Shown: in pieces, positions 29,776 through 43,700 of the stretch
Position numbering within the stretch: position 1 is the first letter of the stretch
Layout of the letters: the number at the start of each line of letters is the position of its first letter
Assembly (NCBI GenBank): GCA_951804985.1
Contig: OX638134.1
Span: forward strand, 8,639,017 to 8,703,016
Length of the DNA stretch: 64,000 nucleotides
Origin: Dryomyza anilis
Lineage: Eukaryota; Arthropoda; Insecta; Diptera; Dryomyzidae
Reading direction: 5' to 3'
Notes under the pieces: generated by a model
The model's database searches: none
Seen by the model: the letters and a program-made list of their open reading frames with translations, nothing else
What the model was told of the DNA's origin: nothing
Position numbers and translations under genes: made by a program

Positions 29776-31798
29776 CCAGATCTGTCAATAGTACTTTCGA
29801 CTGCTGCCAAACAATGTGAACAAATTAATACGATTCATATACTGCATATTGTACTCAAGTTGTGATATATGCCATAACATTGTCTTTTAGTAGAAAATGT
29901 TGTGTCCCTACATTTCAAAGTTTTTTTCGCTCTATAACATACGTTTTATTCTACAAATATTAAAACGACTTATTAAACACACTTAAAATAATTATAGCGA
30001 ATGATCAATCGCATTGCAATTTTGTTTTTCAATTTCGAATACTTTATTTTAAAAAAAATAAAAGAAAACTAAAGATGTTTGTCTGACGTTTCGTTGTTTG
30101 CAAAACGTTTACAAATATACGTATATTTTAAATATTACCAAATAAACATTAAGCGTGTGTGTATATTATGTATATATTATATATAAAACTTGTTAAAATT
30201 GGTTAGTATAAAAAAATGTTATATTTAAATATGTAGATTATACAAAATATTATAAATAATGTAGGTAGGTAATTTATTTAATTGTTCATGAGCTTCTTTG
30301 TTTGCTTTTGTTTGTCAACAACGATATTGTTTTACATAAATTTTTAAATTAATTATTAAGAACTGTGCTAGAGGAGAGGAAGGGAGGAGGGGAAGGTGTT
30401 TTGTTTGGAATGCGCATAGGGTTTTATAAAAGGTATTAAGTTTTATAAATAAATTTAGTTTAGCGCTGTCATAGTTAGCTAAATTTGCTGCATAATACTA
30501 GCAGCAAATGTGTCAAGTCAAAATGATGGCAAAAATTAATATTTTTGCTACAAAAAATGCATTTTCACGTTTTGTCAGTGGTTTGTTTGTTTTTGTTTTC
30601 TTTTAAAATATTAAGCAAATAACAACAATTTATTTAGCTGGAATTATATTTTGTTTATCTTTTGCATATAATTAAAAATTACTAATTTCAATATTTTCAA
30701 ATGCTACAATTGGAATTGTTTACGCTTTACAATAGAGCGCAGGTTATATATTGTAGATTTTTTTTTGTTAGTTGGTTAGTTTATTTTTTAAAATGTGTTG
30801 TATTTGGGTTCACAGAACTTAACATTTATAAATAATATTAATAATACATTATATTATATATATTTAGATAATAACTAGAATATGTTTTGTTTGTTTTTTT
30901 TGCGTTTTTTTTTTTAATTTTTGTGCTTGACTTAAAATTACAAACGTATAGCAAATATAGATTATTACGCGTTAAATTTAGGTTTTTCTTTATAGTTTTA
31001 AAATTAAAATTTAAACCAAAACTAAGTTACAAGAGTAAAATGTATTTGTAGTAGTAGTTTTTGTTGTTGTTGTAGCGCTGTTTTGTGTGATAATTGTATA
31101 AAAGCTTAAAAACTAAAAACTATTTAAATAAAAAAAGGCTAAATTGCGGAAATAAATACAGCTTTTGTAGGGTGTGAGCGTGGGGCAGCGCAGTGTTTTT
31201 GTTTCTCATTTGCTGACATTTTTAAAGGTTGTCGTAAAATCGTTAATTGGCAAAACCATACAATTTTGTCCAATGATTTTGTAAACAACTTGCGTTTCTT
31301 GCGGCGTTGTGTGTGGCGACGGCATTGCTGGCTGCCCTCATAGTGTAGCGTGTATGAATATTTGCCATTATATAAATATTTTATTTTGTACGATTTCAAA
31401 AAGGCTACAATTTTACTTTACTTAAAAATTTACTGCAAAATGTTTGGATTTGTTTTGTTTTATACAACTATATGATGTGAGGGACGTACAGAATTTGAAG
31501 TGTTTCAAAAAATAAAGACAGCAAACGAAAAAGAGAGAAAAAACACAAAAGTATTGAAACAATAAAGCATAAAAAAACGAAAAAACTTATTTTAAACCAT
31601 TAAAATAACAAAAAGTATGAATATTTAAGTGTTTAAAAATAATAAAAATAAAAAGAAAAAAAAACTACTACAACGACATAATAATTAAGCGTATATGTGT
31701 GTGTTTAAGACAGTAGACTACTAAAAACGCAGAAATCTCATTTTTGCAACAAAAAGAAAAAAAGTTAAAAAAAATATTCTAACTAAAAAAAAAAACAC
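29776..31798 (-). other. CycA 3' UTR (proximal part) and downstream AT-rich DNA
   Basis: This lies immediately downstream of the CycA stop. Minus-strand AATAAA signals occur at several places (plus-strand TTTATT at about 30268, 30627, 30779 and 29945), so the 3' UTR could run from about 1.0 to 1.9 kb. I looked for Pumilio-type TGTANATA sites on the transcript strand and saw no clear one. No other gene. Confidence 0.4.
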
Positions 31799-34700
31799 TT
31801 AATTAAACATGGCTGAAATCATGCGTCGCACATTTTCATTGCTCGATGCTGTTATTGTTTTTGTGCTCGAGGTGGAATCCGCTGCATTGTTTTTCGCAGC
31901 CAATTGCATTTCGTTGTATTTGGCGGTCAACTCATCGAAGGCGGCTTCGCTCAAGTCGAGCGCTTTGATTTTGGCAACCTGGCGGTATCTGTAAAAAGTG
32001 AAAAAAAAAAAAATATATTAATAAAATTTAAACAGAAAGGTGTGAAATTTTGCAAGAGGAGCTTTTTTTTATAGTATGTGTAATAATAATTTCAAGTAAT
32101 GTGAAAGTACTGTGGCTCGAATCTTTCGCTCCTTGCTGATTCAAAAACTCTCATTCTTTGCTTTTTAAATACTGCTTTGATTTCAAAACTCTCGCTCTTT
32201 GCTTTTTAAATGTTGCGACAATTCCAAAACTCCCACTCATTGCTTTTAAATGCTGTCTTAATTTCAAAACTCTCGCTATTTGCTTTTTAAATTCTGCTTT
32301 GATTCGAAAACTCTTGATTTTTTTTTGGTTTTAAAATGATATCTTAAATCCAAACTATCATTTTTTGCTTTTTAAATGCTGCTTTGATCTCAAAACTCTT
32401 GCTCTTTGCTGTTTAAATACTGTCTCGATGCCAAGAGACTCGCTGATCTATGCTTTTTAACTGATGTCTCTATGCCAAAAGGCTCGCTATATACTTTTTA
32501 AATGATGTTTCGGCGCCAAAAGACTCGCTTTTTGCTTTTTAAATGCTGCGTCGATTCCAAAACTCTTACTATTTGCTTTTTAAATGCTGCTTTGTTTCCA
32601 AAACTGTCGATCTTTGCTTTTTAAATGTTGCTTCAATTTCAAAACAATCGCTATTTTCTTTTTAATCGTTGCTTCAATTTCAAAACTCTCGCTCCTTGCT
32701 TTTTAAACGTTGCTTCAATTTCAAAAACTCTCGCTCTTTTGTTTTTAAATGCTACTTTCATTTCAAAACTCTCGATCTTTGCTTTTAAATGCTATCTCAA
32801 TTTCAAAATTCTCGCTCTTTACTTTTTAAATGCTGCTTCAATTCCAAAACTCTATCTCTTTGCTCTTTAAACGTTGCTTCAATTTCAAAACTCTCGCTCA
32901 TTGCTTTTTAAATGCAGCTGTTATTCCAAAACTCTCGATCTCTGCTTTTAAATGCTGTCTTAATTTCAAAACTCTCGCTCTTTGCTTTTTAAATGCTGCA
33001 TCGATACCAAAACTCTCGTTATTTGCTTTTTAAATGATATCTCGAAACCAAAAATTTCATTTTTTGCTTTTTTTGATGCTGCTTCAATTCCAAAACTATC
33101 GCTCTTTGCTCTTTAAACGTTGCTTCAATATCAAAACTCTCGCTCTTTGCTTTTTAAATGCTGCTGTTATTTCAAAACTCTCGATCTCTGCTTTTAAATG
33201 CTGTCTTAATTTCAAAACTCTCGCTCTTTGCTTTTTAAATGCTGATTCGATTCCTAAACTCGGACTCTTTTCTTTTCAAATGGGATTCAAATACATTCGT
33301 TTTTTGCTTTTGTGTATATTTTTGGCCCTTGTGTTCTGGTTTTATATAGTATTACAAAAGCAATGAGTGAACCTTGAAGCATTACTCATCAACAAAAACA
33401 AATAGCTTTGCTTTCTTTCAAAGTATTCCTCTGAAATAAATATAAATGTTGCTTCCTTTCGAAACATAGTTCTGTAATGTAATGAAACTCTTGCTTACGC
33501 TAGATAGCAAAGCAATAAAAGGGGCTTTGCTTTGATTATTTTCAAATCATGTTTATAAGAAAGTGTACCGAATTTCGTTTTTTTTATGGACGCCACAAAT
33601 GATTTTTTATATATTTGAACATGCAGTAAAAGAGGCTTCTTAACGTGTAAAGCTATCGTAGTTTTGAATGCTATATGAGGCATATTAAAAAATGAGTATA
33701 GTCACAAACGAGCGATCACGCCCATTTTCAATACCCGACAGCCTAGATATACAAGTAATCTATAAGTTTCATTGATCTTTTTCCTCTGGTTTTCTTGTAA
33801 TCGTGATTTCATCATACAGACAGACGGTCATCAGCAAATCAATTAGGAGATGATATTGGTCAAAAATATTATTACAAATGACTGATAAAATTGAATACTT
33901 CTCACTTTTACAACCAGTAAAATAGGTTAGCTCACATGAAATTAGCTCACGTAAATTTTAATCGTATATGAGGTATTTTTACAAAAATGGGTGTATAGCC
34001 GGTTACAATAGACCGATCACGCACATTTTGTAATACCCAACAGCTCAGGTACACAAGTAAACTATAATCTGACTTTCATTGATATAGCTCTTTTGGTTTT
34101 CTTGTGATCGTGATTTCAACATACAGACAGACGCACCTCTGAAGGTGATGTTGATCAAGAATATGTATAAAAATGGCTGACAAAATTAGGTATACCAAAT
34201 TAGGTATTTACTTTAAGTGTAGGGGGGGGGATATAAAAGAAAATTCTACAATTTCACACTTACTTCTCTGCATTGTATTTCTCTTGTATGGCCTGCTGCG
34301 CCAGCGTCTCAGCCGCAACATGTGTTCGACTCAGATGCACAATAACTTCACGCAAATCTTCCAATCGATATGTTGTAATCTCCTCGAGTTCTGCACTCCA
34401 AATGCACTGCGTCAGATTGTGACGTGCCAGCGCCATTGAGGCGGCGGACACCAGTGACGGATGAAAACGCAAATAGGGATCTGCCTCGAGCAGCGACAGC
34501 TCGCACATGTATTGCGCCAGAAATTTAAGTTTGTCTGGTATGTCAGCGAGCACGGCATAGGTGTTGATGAAAACATAGGCGGTCGGTGTGCACAAGTCGA
34601 AGGATAAAATCTTGAGTATGATTTGTTCCATGCGCAGCACTTGTGCCTTGTTGTAGGTGTCGTCGGTGATGAAGACAAACTCGCCAACATCTGGTGGGTA

Positions 34701-37700
34701 GATTTCCTCATATTTGCTATAAAAATATATAAAATAATTAAAATAAATTATAATAATTTAAAAAAAAAAAATATATATATAAAATTAAAAAAAATATATA
34801 TAAAATTAAAAAAAATATATAAAATAAAAAAAAAATACTAAATTATAAAAAAATAAAATAAAAAATAATTAAAAACAAATATTAAATTAAAAAAAAAATA
34901 ATATTAAATTAAGAAAAAATATAATTAAAAAAAATATATAAATATAAAAAAAATAAAAAATATATAAAAAAAAATTTAAAAATATTAAAAAAACATAAAA
35001 AAATAATAACATTAAAAAAAAAAAATTAAAAATAATATAAAAAAAAAATGATTTAAAAAATAAAATTAAAATAAACAAATAAAATTATTTTTTTTTAAAT
35101 AAATAAAAAATATTAAAAAAAATAAAAATAATATTAACAAAATAAATAAAATTAAAAAAAATAATATTAACAAAAAAAATTAAAAAAAAAATAATTATAG
35201 TTTTTAAAAAAAATTAAAAAATATAATATAAAAAAAAAAAATAAAAATATAATATAAAAAAAAAATGAAAAACAATTTAAAAAAAAAAAAAAAATTAAAA
35301 CTGTTTGTAAAAAATGAAAATGTATTCAACAAAAATCAATGAAAAAAATACTAAAATGCTGTTTTAAAAAATAATTGCAAAAAATTAATTAGGAAAGATT
35401 TAAACATTTCTCTTGAATTTGTTTCTACTAAAACTCATATTTTTTTTGTCAATATGCAAAATATATACAAAAATTAACGTATTAAAGGTTTCCGTTGACC
35501 GATCATCCTCAATTTCAATCACAAACATCGTACGTACGATAGTAATCTAAATTCGAAGTTTTATAGATCTTACTCCTTTTGTTTTTCTGTAAACGTGATG
35601 TCCACAAACAAACGGGCAGACGGACAATATTGTCGAGCAGTGTAATCAGTAAAAAACTAAAGGCAATTTTGAAAGTTGGGTAGTTTTTAGCAAATATTAA
35701 AATTATAGTTGGTATAAATCTACATCAAATACCCTACACCTATGTGATAAAGTACAGAAATAAATTAAAACAATCTACTCTAGAAAGAGTAATATACGAA
35801 ATATATACAAAAATGAACGGCTTTAAGGTTTCCGTTGACCGATCCGGCTCAATTTCAAACACAAACAGCGACCATAAGACAGTAATCTAAGCTAGAAGTT
35901 TTATAGATATTACTCTTTTTGTTTTGTTGTAATAGTGAATTCAACAGACAACGGACAGACGGACAACACTAAATGAAAGCAGTAGATGATGCTCAATCAA
36001 AATATAATATATTTTTATATCGCTTACGCCTCTTTTCAGTTGCTAGAAATTAATGTCCAAATTGAAGAGACTCTTTTACTTCGAGTGTAGGACATAAAAA
36101 TCTAAATATTTATAAAACACTAAAACACAAATGGTTGTTTTTTATTATTATTACTCCAAAAACTACTAAAAACCACTAACATAAATTTGTAAAACCTTTT
36201 TTTTTTGGTTCAAATATATAACTTATACTAATTAGTTAAACATTATAAAAAATTAATAACTTACGATGCAATATACATGGCAGCTGTGCCAACCAGCTGC
36301 AATTTGTTGCGCACCACCGACATGTGACTCAGAAAACGATCAATATACGATACGGACAAGTAGAGCGTCTCCGTATCCAAATTATATTCCTCGGACACCT
36401 CGACCAGCCAATCGACGAGTATGGTGCGCATTGAATAATTAATGTCCGCCTGACGGCGCATATAGTGCGGCTTGGGACGATGTTTTTTCTACAGTTGGCG
36501 GTAAAGAAGAAAAGAAATTAAATTAGAAAAAAACATACAAAAAAAAAAAACAAAGAAACAAAAAAAAAAGAAAAGCAAACAAAGAAATGAAAAAATAGCT
36601 GTTAAAATAAACAAAATTTTGTAGTGCTTGTTGCAATGATTTAATAATGGGCGGGTGTCTCAATTTGTGGACATGTAAAAAGAAAAAATATTAACGAAAA
36701 AAATAACAAAACTTAAAAAAAAAAAACAAACAAAAGCAACCAGCGCTCAATAGCGCTCATGAATAAACAAATTCCTTTCTACCATTCATTCGTTCGTTCG
36801 TTTACTCATTAAGAATTTATTAAATTGTTGCTCGACTGAAACCAAACCCCAGCGTTGTGCTGGTTAAAAGCTTAAATTGCTGTTAAGCTACTCCTCAAGC
36901 CCCCTCTAAATTTTCTCAAATAGTAATAGGTAATATACGACCAATTGACGATGGACAAGACTGTTGTTGAGTGGTCAGGGATTTCGCAAAAGGGCACTTT
37001 TGCTCAATTTTGTGTTAGATTGCCTTAAATGAGGCGCAACAATCACATTAGAAAAGGTAAAAGTCATGAAAATTTTAAAACAAATAAATTGTTTCAGGAT
37101 ACAGGCGAACTAAATGAGATGAGAAACCGTTGTTGGCATAGGTTAAAGCAAGTGTAAAATTGCAAAGTGATAAAAAAGCAATAAAAAGATTTGGAAAATG
37201 TCGAACATAAAGAGCAATTCATTGGCATTTCGACCTTTCTAATATGTAATGCAGAAAAACAGGGGTTTGTTGAATTTCGGATAAGCTTTTGATAAGTTAA
37301 GAATAAAAAAGAATTAATATTAAGAAATTCCTACACTTAATTCAATGTTCTACTAAAATATAATAAATTGAAATACTCTGCGGCAACTTAATAAACCAAA
37401 ACGTGTTGAAATACTCTTCCTGAACATTTATTCAATTATTATTATACTAAAATCTAAAAGTTAAAATATTCCGCAGAAAGTTTTATTCAAAGATTTAATA
37501 AAACTTCACCAATTGAAATACACTTCGGAAACTTTACTTCAAAGATCTACTAAAACATAAGAAGTTGAAATACTTTACAGGATCTTAATAAAAAAACGAG
37601 TTGAAATACTTTGTGGAATGTTTACTAAAACATAACTAATTAGAATATTCTTCGAAAACTTTTATTTAAAGCTCTATTAAAACTGAACGATTTAAAATAT

Positions 37701-40700
37701 ACTACGAAAACTTTTAATTAAAGTTCTGTTAAAAAATAACGATTTGAAATACTCTTCTGACAGTTTTATTCAAATCTAACAAGTTGAAATACTTTACAGA
37801 GTCTGACTATAAACGAAACGAGTTGAAATACTTATTGGAACATTTATTTAAAGCTCCACTAAAACATAACGAATTAGAGTATTCTTCGAGAACTTTTATT
37901 TAAAACTCTATTAAGGCATATCAACTTAAAATGTTCTACGGAAACATTTATGCAGTGCTCTGCTAAAACATAACGAGTTAAAATACTCTTCGGGAACTTT
38001 TATTAATTACTAATTGAAATTTAATACTAAATACTAAACGGGATCTTACTGAAAGAAAACGAGTTGAAATACTTAATGAAACTTTTATTTTTATTCAACG
38101 GGAACATCTGTCATTCAAAGTTCGACTAAAACATAACGAGTTGCAATACTTTTCGTGTAATTCTATACAAAGTTTTATGAAAATCCAGTAATAAAGCATT
38201 TCATCGCAAAACTTAACTAAGCAACGTAATTTTTGATACAAAATAAAAATTAAAATCACGCATAAATATTGCCTCAAAAACAGAGACTTGTAAAAAATTA
38301 AATAATGTTTCTTCTGTTGCTTGGTATTTTGTGTTGCTTGGTGGCACATTGTTTGTTTGACACAAACCCTGTTAAATCAATTCCAAACAACAAACTAAAA
38401 TCGACAAAAATAAAACATAAATTTTGAAGTCAGCTGTGCATTGAACTTCAAACGTTCGAGTTTGTTTTATTTTGAAATATTCATTATTACTTTTGGAACT
38501 ATATATATTTTGTACATTTTTTACTTGCATTGTAAACCTTTGTAAAACCGAAAAAAAACAGTATGCTGAAATTTCCGATTTCAAACAAGGATGATTTTAA
38601 TGAAGCGGTGAAGTTGCAGAAACGGCAACAGTTCGAGGAGGAGCGCAAAAAACGTATTTTCAATGCAAAGCAAAGACTTTTTGGGGTGAGTAGTATGATA
38701 AACAGGGAGTTGTAGAACAAATGCATTAGTAGAAAATGTAAAACAAATGCTTTAAAGTAAAACAAATGCTTTAAAGTAAAACAAATGCTTTAAATATAAA
38801 TCAAATGCTTTAATATAAAATAATTGCTTTAAATATAAACCAAATGCTTTAATATATTACAAATGCTTTAAATATAAAACAAATGCTTTAATATAAATCA
38901 AATGCTTTAATGTAAAATAAATTGTTTAAATATGAAACAATTGCTTTAATATGAAACAAATGCTATTATATAAATCAAATTCTTTAGTATAAAACAAATG
39001 CTTCAGAGTAAAACAAATGCTTTAATGTAAAACAAATGCTTTAAAGTAAAACAGATGCTTTCATATAAAACAAATGCTTTAAAGTAAAATAAATGCTTTA
39101 AAGTAAAACAAATGCTTTAAATATAAAACAAATGCTTTCATATAAAACAAATGCTTTCATATAAAACAAATGCTTTATATCAAATGCTTTGAATATAAAA
39201 CAAATGCTTTAAATATATATCAAATGCTTTGAATATAAAACAAATGCTTTAATATAATACAAATGCTTTAAATATAAAATAAATGCTTTAAGGTAATACA
39301 AATGCTTTCATATGAAAAATGGACAAATGCAGTTTAAAAACATGTTTAATTAATAAATATTATCAAAAATGATTTAAAAATGCTCATTTATAAAAATACT
39401 TTAATAATAAAAATACTTTAATAATAAAAATGCTTATAATATAATTATGCTTTAATAATATAAAACATTTACTAAAATACAAAATTATAATAATAAAATA
39501 TTTTTTTTTTAATACTAATTACAAAAAAAAAAGCTCGACACCGATGGCCTCGAGCGTCAGATCGCGGAAAAGACTCGCGCCAAACACATTCAATCCGAAT
39601 GGGAGCACCGCTACGAGGAACAAAATGCCCGTCAGCAGCATGTTGTGCACGCCAATGTGCTCGAGATGAACAGACGTCAACGCATTGTCGAATCGGATAT
39701 GAACTATTATCGTTGTCGTTTTCAACGCATGGATCAACGACGTGAATTCGATCTGAACGATCCGCTCTGGATGAAGAAATCACAACCGGCACGCATTGCC
39801 GATGACGATCCCACATTGGGCATCTCAAGTGCACAGGTTTTTGGCGGTGAAGATTTGGGAAATCATGAACGCAAACAGCGTCAACGTGAGCAGCAACGTG
39901 CCTGGCTCGATCAGCAGGTGCTGGAGCGTAAACAGGCCGAGGAGGGTAAACGTCAGGCCGATCGACTGCAGCAGGATTCATTGTATTCACGCGATAAACG
40001 TCTCGAGGAAATGGCCAAGTCAGAGCATAAAATTAAAAATCAACTTGTAGACTCGATACGTCAGTATAATTGTGATATGGCAAAAGCAAAACAGGCACAA
40101 CGTAAACAGGAGCAACGTGATCGACACGAAGATGATCAGGCTGAAATCTATAATATGCTGACGAGTGATATGCTCACCGAAAATCCAGATGTTGCACAGA
40201 GTCGCACCAATCCAAATAAGAAAATCGCCTTCATGTATCGTGGCATGACACCGGAGGAGTTGAGTAAATTTCGTGAAGAACAATATCGTCAGATGGTGGC
40301 AAATAAAAAACGCGATACCGAACGTCAACTGATGAACAAACAGTGGGAACAATATGCGCTGAATATCGATAAAGAATTAATGCTCAAGGATTTGGATATG
40401 GAACGTAAGCGAAAGCGTCAGGTAAACGAGCAGTTGGCATTCAATACGGATCTTGCGGCAAAGCAAAAGGCACAAAAGCATTATCTGGACAAGGTGTTGC
40501 ATGTGAATCACATGTCTAAGGAGTTTTACGATCAATTCAATAGAACGTCACGTTAGAGAAATAAGAATTTGTTTAATAAAATTTGTATTTTTAATATTCT
40601 GAATTTTATGATAAATAAAAAAATGTATAAAAGGTTGGTAGCTATCAGTAGACAGAGTAGTTGTAAAACTGTTCAGAAATTGGCGCAGCATTTTATAGAA

Positions 40701-43700
40701 GAAACTACAACTTTTATTGAACAGCTGGACAATATGTTCTGTCTACTGAATGCGGCCAATATATTTTAAAAACATTTTAATTGAAGCTTTAGTTATTTCA
40801 GAGGTTTTATTGAAAGTAGAAAAGGTTTAAAAATAAAGAACGATAGAGTTTTAAAACATGTAAATCACTAAAGAAATCAAATTAATGGAATTTGGTAGTA
40901 AAATTTGTAAAGATTGGTGAAAATGATAGGATTGGTACATGACTAAACTAAAAAATAAAATTATGCTGTTTCAAGAATTGCCCAATAGTTCAAAATATTT
41001 TGCGTCATAGATAGAATTTGGTTGTGTCAAAATAGCGGTTGTGTCAATTGATTTATATTTCGACAAACTGTCTGTAGGCTTGATAAGAATACATAAAGTT
41101 CTATAGAAAAATCTTCGTGTGGCATACCACGATCGGTAAAGAACAGAAAAATGAATGTTCAACTAACCGTACGATCGATTGCTATGTGAATTCTTTAAAG
41201 TAGCTCTATAAACAGATTACAGATTAGTAGATCGTTGATAAATTCAATAATATTATTGATATTGCATAAAGGGTAAAGGGGCTAATGGACAGCATAGATC
41301 GCAGACGGCCGACAAGAAAACTTGATGACAAAAAAATGATAAAACATGATAAATTCTAGATTAGTTGAACAAGAATGGTAGAAAGATATGCAAAGGATGA
41401 AGAGTGATGCAGTGGGAAATACTGAGTTTAACTCGATTATAAATTCTCAAATTATAAAACGATTTAACATGTAGATCAATCGTCAGATACCGAAAAGCTG
41501 AACAAGATCGGTAAATGAATATGCAAATAGAAAGTTCAAACAGTGGTTAAGATTAACACGGTTATAAAATGTCAAATTATAAAACAATTTACAGCGTATA
41601 ATTTAATTTAATTGTATCAAAATTGTATCAAATTGTCTTAGAGCATCGAATTTTTTTTGTTAAAAATAGCTTAAATGTTATATATTTTGACAACTGTCTG
41701 TAGGCTCGATAAGAATACAAAGAGTCATATAGAAAAATCTTCGCGTGGCATTCCACGATCGGTAAAGAACATCTGAGCAGAAAAATGAATGATTAACAGA
41801 CTGCACGATCGATTGGTATGTGGATTATTAAAAGTAGCTCTACAAACACTTTACTGATAAGTAAATCGTTGATAAATTAATGAATATTATTGATATTGCA
41901 TGAAGGGTAAAGAGCTAATGGACACTAAAGTACGGTCGACAAGAAAACTTGATGACAAAGAAATAAAAAAACATGATAAATTTTAGATAAAGCTGAATAG
42001 AAACGGTAGATGAATATATAAAGTGAAGAGTTATGCTGTGTGAAATACTGAAATTAACTCGATTATAAAATGTCAAATTATAAAACGATTTAAAATGTAG
42101 ATCAATTTTCAGATACCAAAAAAGCTGAACAAGATCGGTAAACAAATATGCAAATAGAAGGTTTAAACAGTGGTTAAGATTAACTCGGGTTATAAAATGT
42201 CAAATTAAAAAAACAATTTACAGCCTAGATATTAAAGAACCCGATCAATTCGAGGCAAAACTGAAGTTGAACAAGAATGGTAGATAGTTATACAAAGAGA
42301 AGGGTTATTCAGTGGTAAATACTAAGATTAACTGGAAAACAAAATGTCAAATTATAAAACAATTTAACATGTAGATCCGTACAGTCCTCGAATACGAAAA
42401 CATTTTGCGTTACAAAGCTGAAGAAGATCGATAAAGAAATATGTAAATAAAAGGTTTAAGCAGTGATTAGTACTAAAATCAACTCGGGACAAAGAGAAGG
42501 GGGTTATTCAGTGGTAAATACAAAGCTTATCGCGATCGTAAAATTTCAAATTATAAAACAATCTACCATGTAGATCAGTCTGCCAATACAAACGACATTT
42601 TAAGTTATAGGAAAAGCTGAACAAGATCGGTAAATAAATATGCAAATAGAAGGTTTAAATAGTGGTTAATACTAAGATTAACTCGACTATAAAACATAAC
42701 ACTACACAATACAATTTACCGCATAGAAATTAAAGAACATGATAGGTTCGAGTTAAACTAAAACTGAACAAGAATGGTAGATAGATAAGTACTCAAAGAG
42801 AAAAACTATTCTATGGTAAATACTTATATTAAATCGATAATAAAATGCGAAATTATAAATTTACAAGGATAACAGACTTCATTTATAAAAACATGTTGCG
42901 TTACAGGAAAAGCTGAACAAAATCGGTAAAAAATATGTAAATAGAAGGTTTAAATAGTGGTTAATACTAAGATGAACTTGAACGTTACATTATAAAAAAA
43001 TTTACCGCATAGAAAATTAAAAAACATGAAAAGTTGGAGATAAAACTGAACAAGAATGATAGAGAGCTACGCAAAAAGAAGAGTTAAATTTAGTGGTTAG
43101 TATTGGGAAAATAAAATATCAAATTATAAAACAATGTAGATCAGTTTGCTGATACAAAGATGTCGACTTTGCATTACAGACAGCATGTTTACACAAAAAA
43201 AAAATAGTTTAAATATGACAGATGCCAAATCTTCTGCCTCAATGGGCGCTGCCTTATGCATTTTAAATAAAGTGACAGCTGTATCCGTCAAGCATTTGTT
43301 ACAACAAAAAAAAAAACTAATTAAAATAATTATAATGCATGCGCTTTTCTAAAACTAGAAACAGGACATTTAACGAAGATCAAGACGGCTGGAAAAAAAA
43401 AAGAAACAACCAGCTGCGCTACATTAGAAATAAACGCAAGATTGAATGACTGGTGTACTCCAAAAGCAGTAAATGTCGACGAAAAAACAACCCTTAGCAA
43501 CTGCGCGCCAACAGAGAATATAGGGTGTCTGTCTGGCAGCCTTCCTGGCTGCCTTGTCTTGCAGCATTTCTAAAGGACATCAAAATGTAGATTTTAAAGA
43601 AAAAGGAAAATTCAAAGGAAACAAATTGCTATATGCAGCTAAATGCAAGCAAGCAGCAAATGCATAGTCAGTGTTTGGCAGCTCAAAATATAAAAAAAAA

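Noticed and set aside
32625..33366. Plus-strand frames with repeated [16 protein letters not shown] text
   Set aside because: Minisatellite array 2, read in the opposite orientation; no start context or splice signals.
34887..35078. 63-codon frame of F, I, L and Y
   Set aside because: Translation of the A-rich low-complexity tract.
39472..39990. 172-codon minus-strand frame
   Set aside because: Antisense shadow of RIB43A-like exon 2; the plus strand carries the conserved protein.
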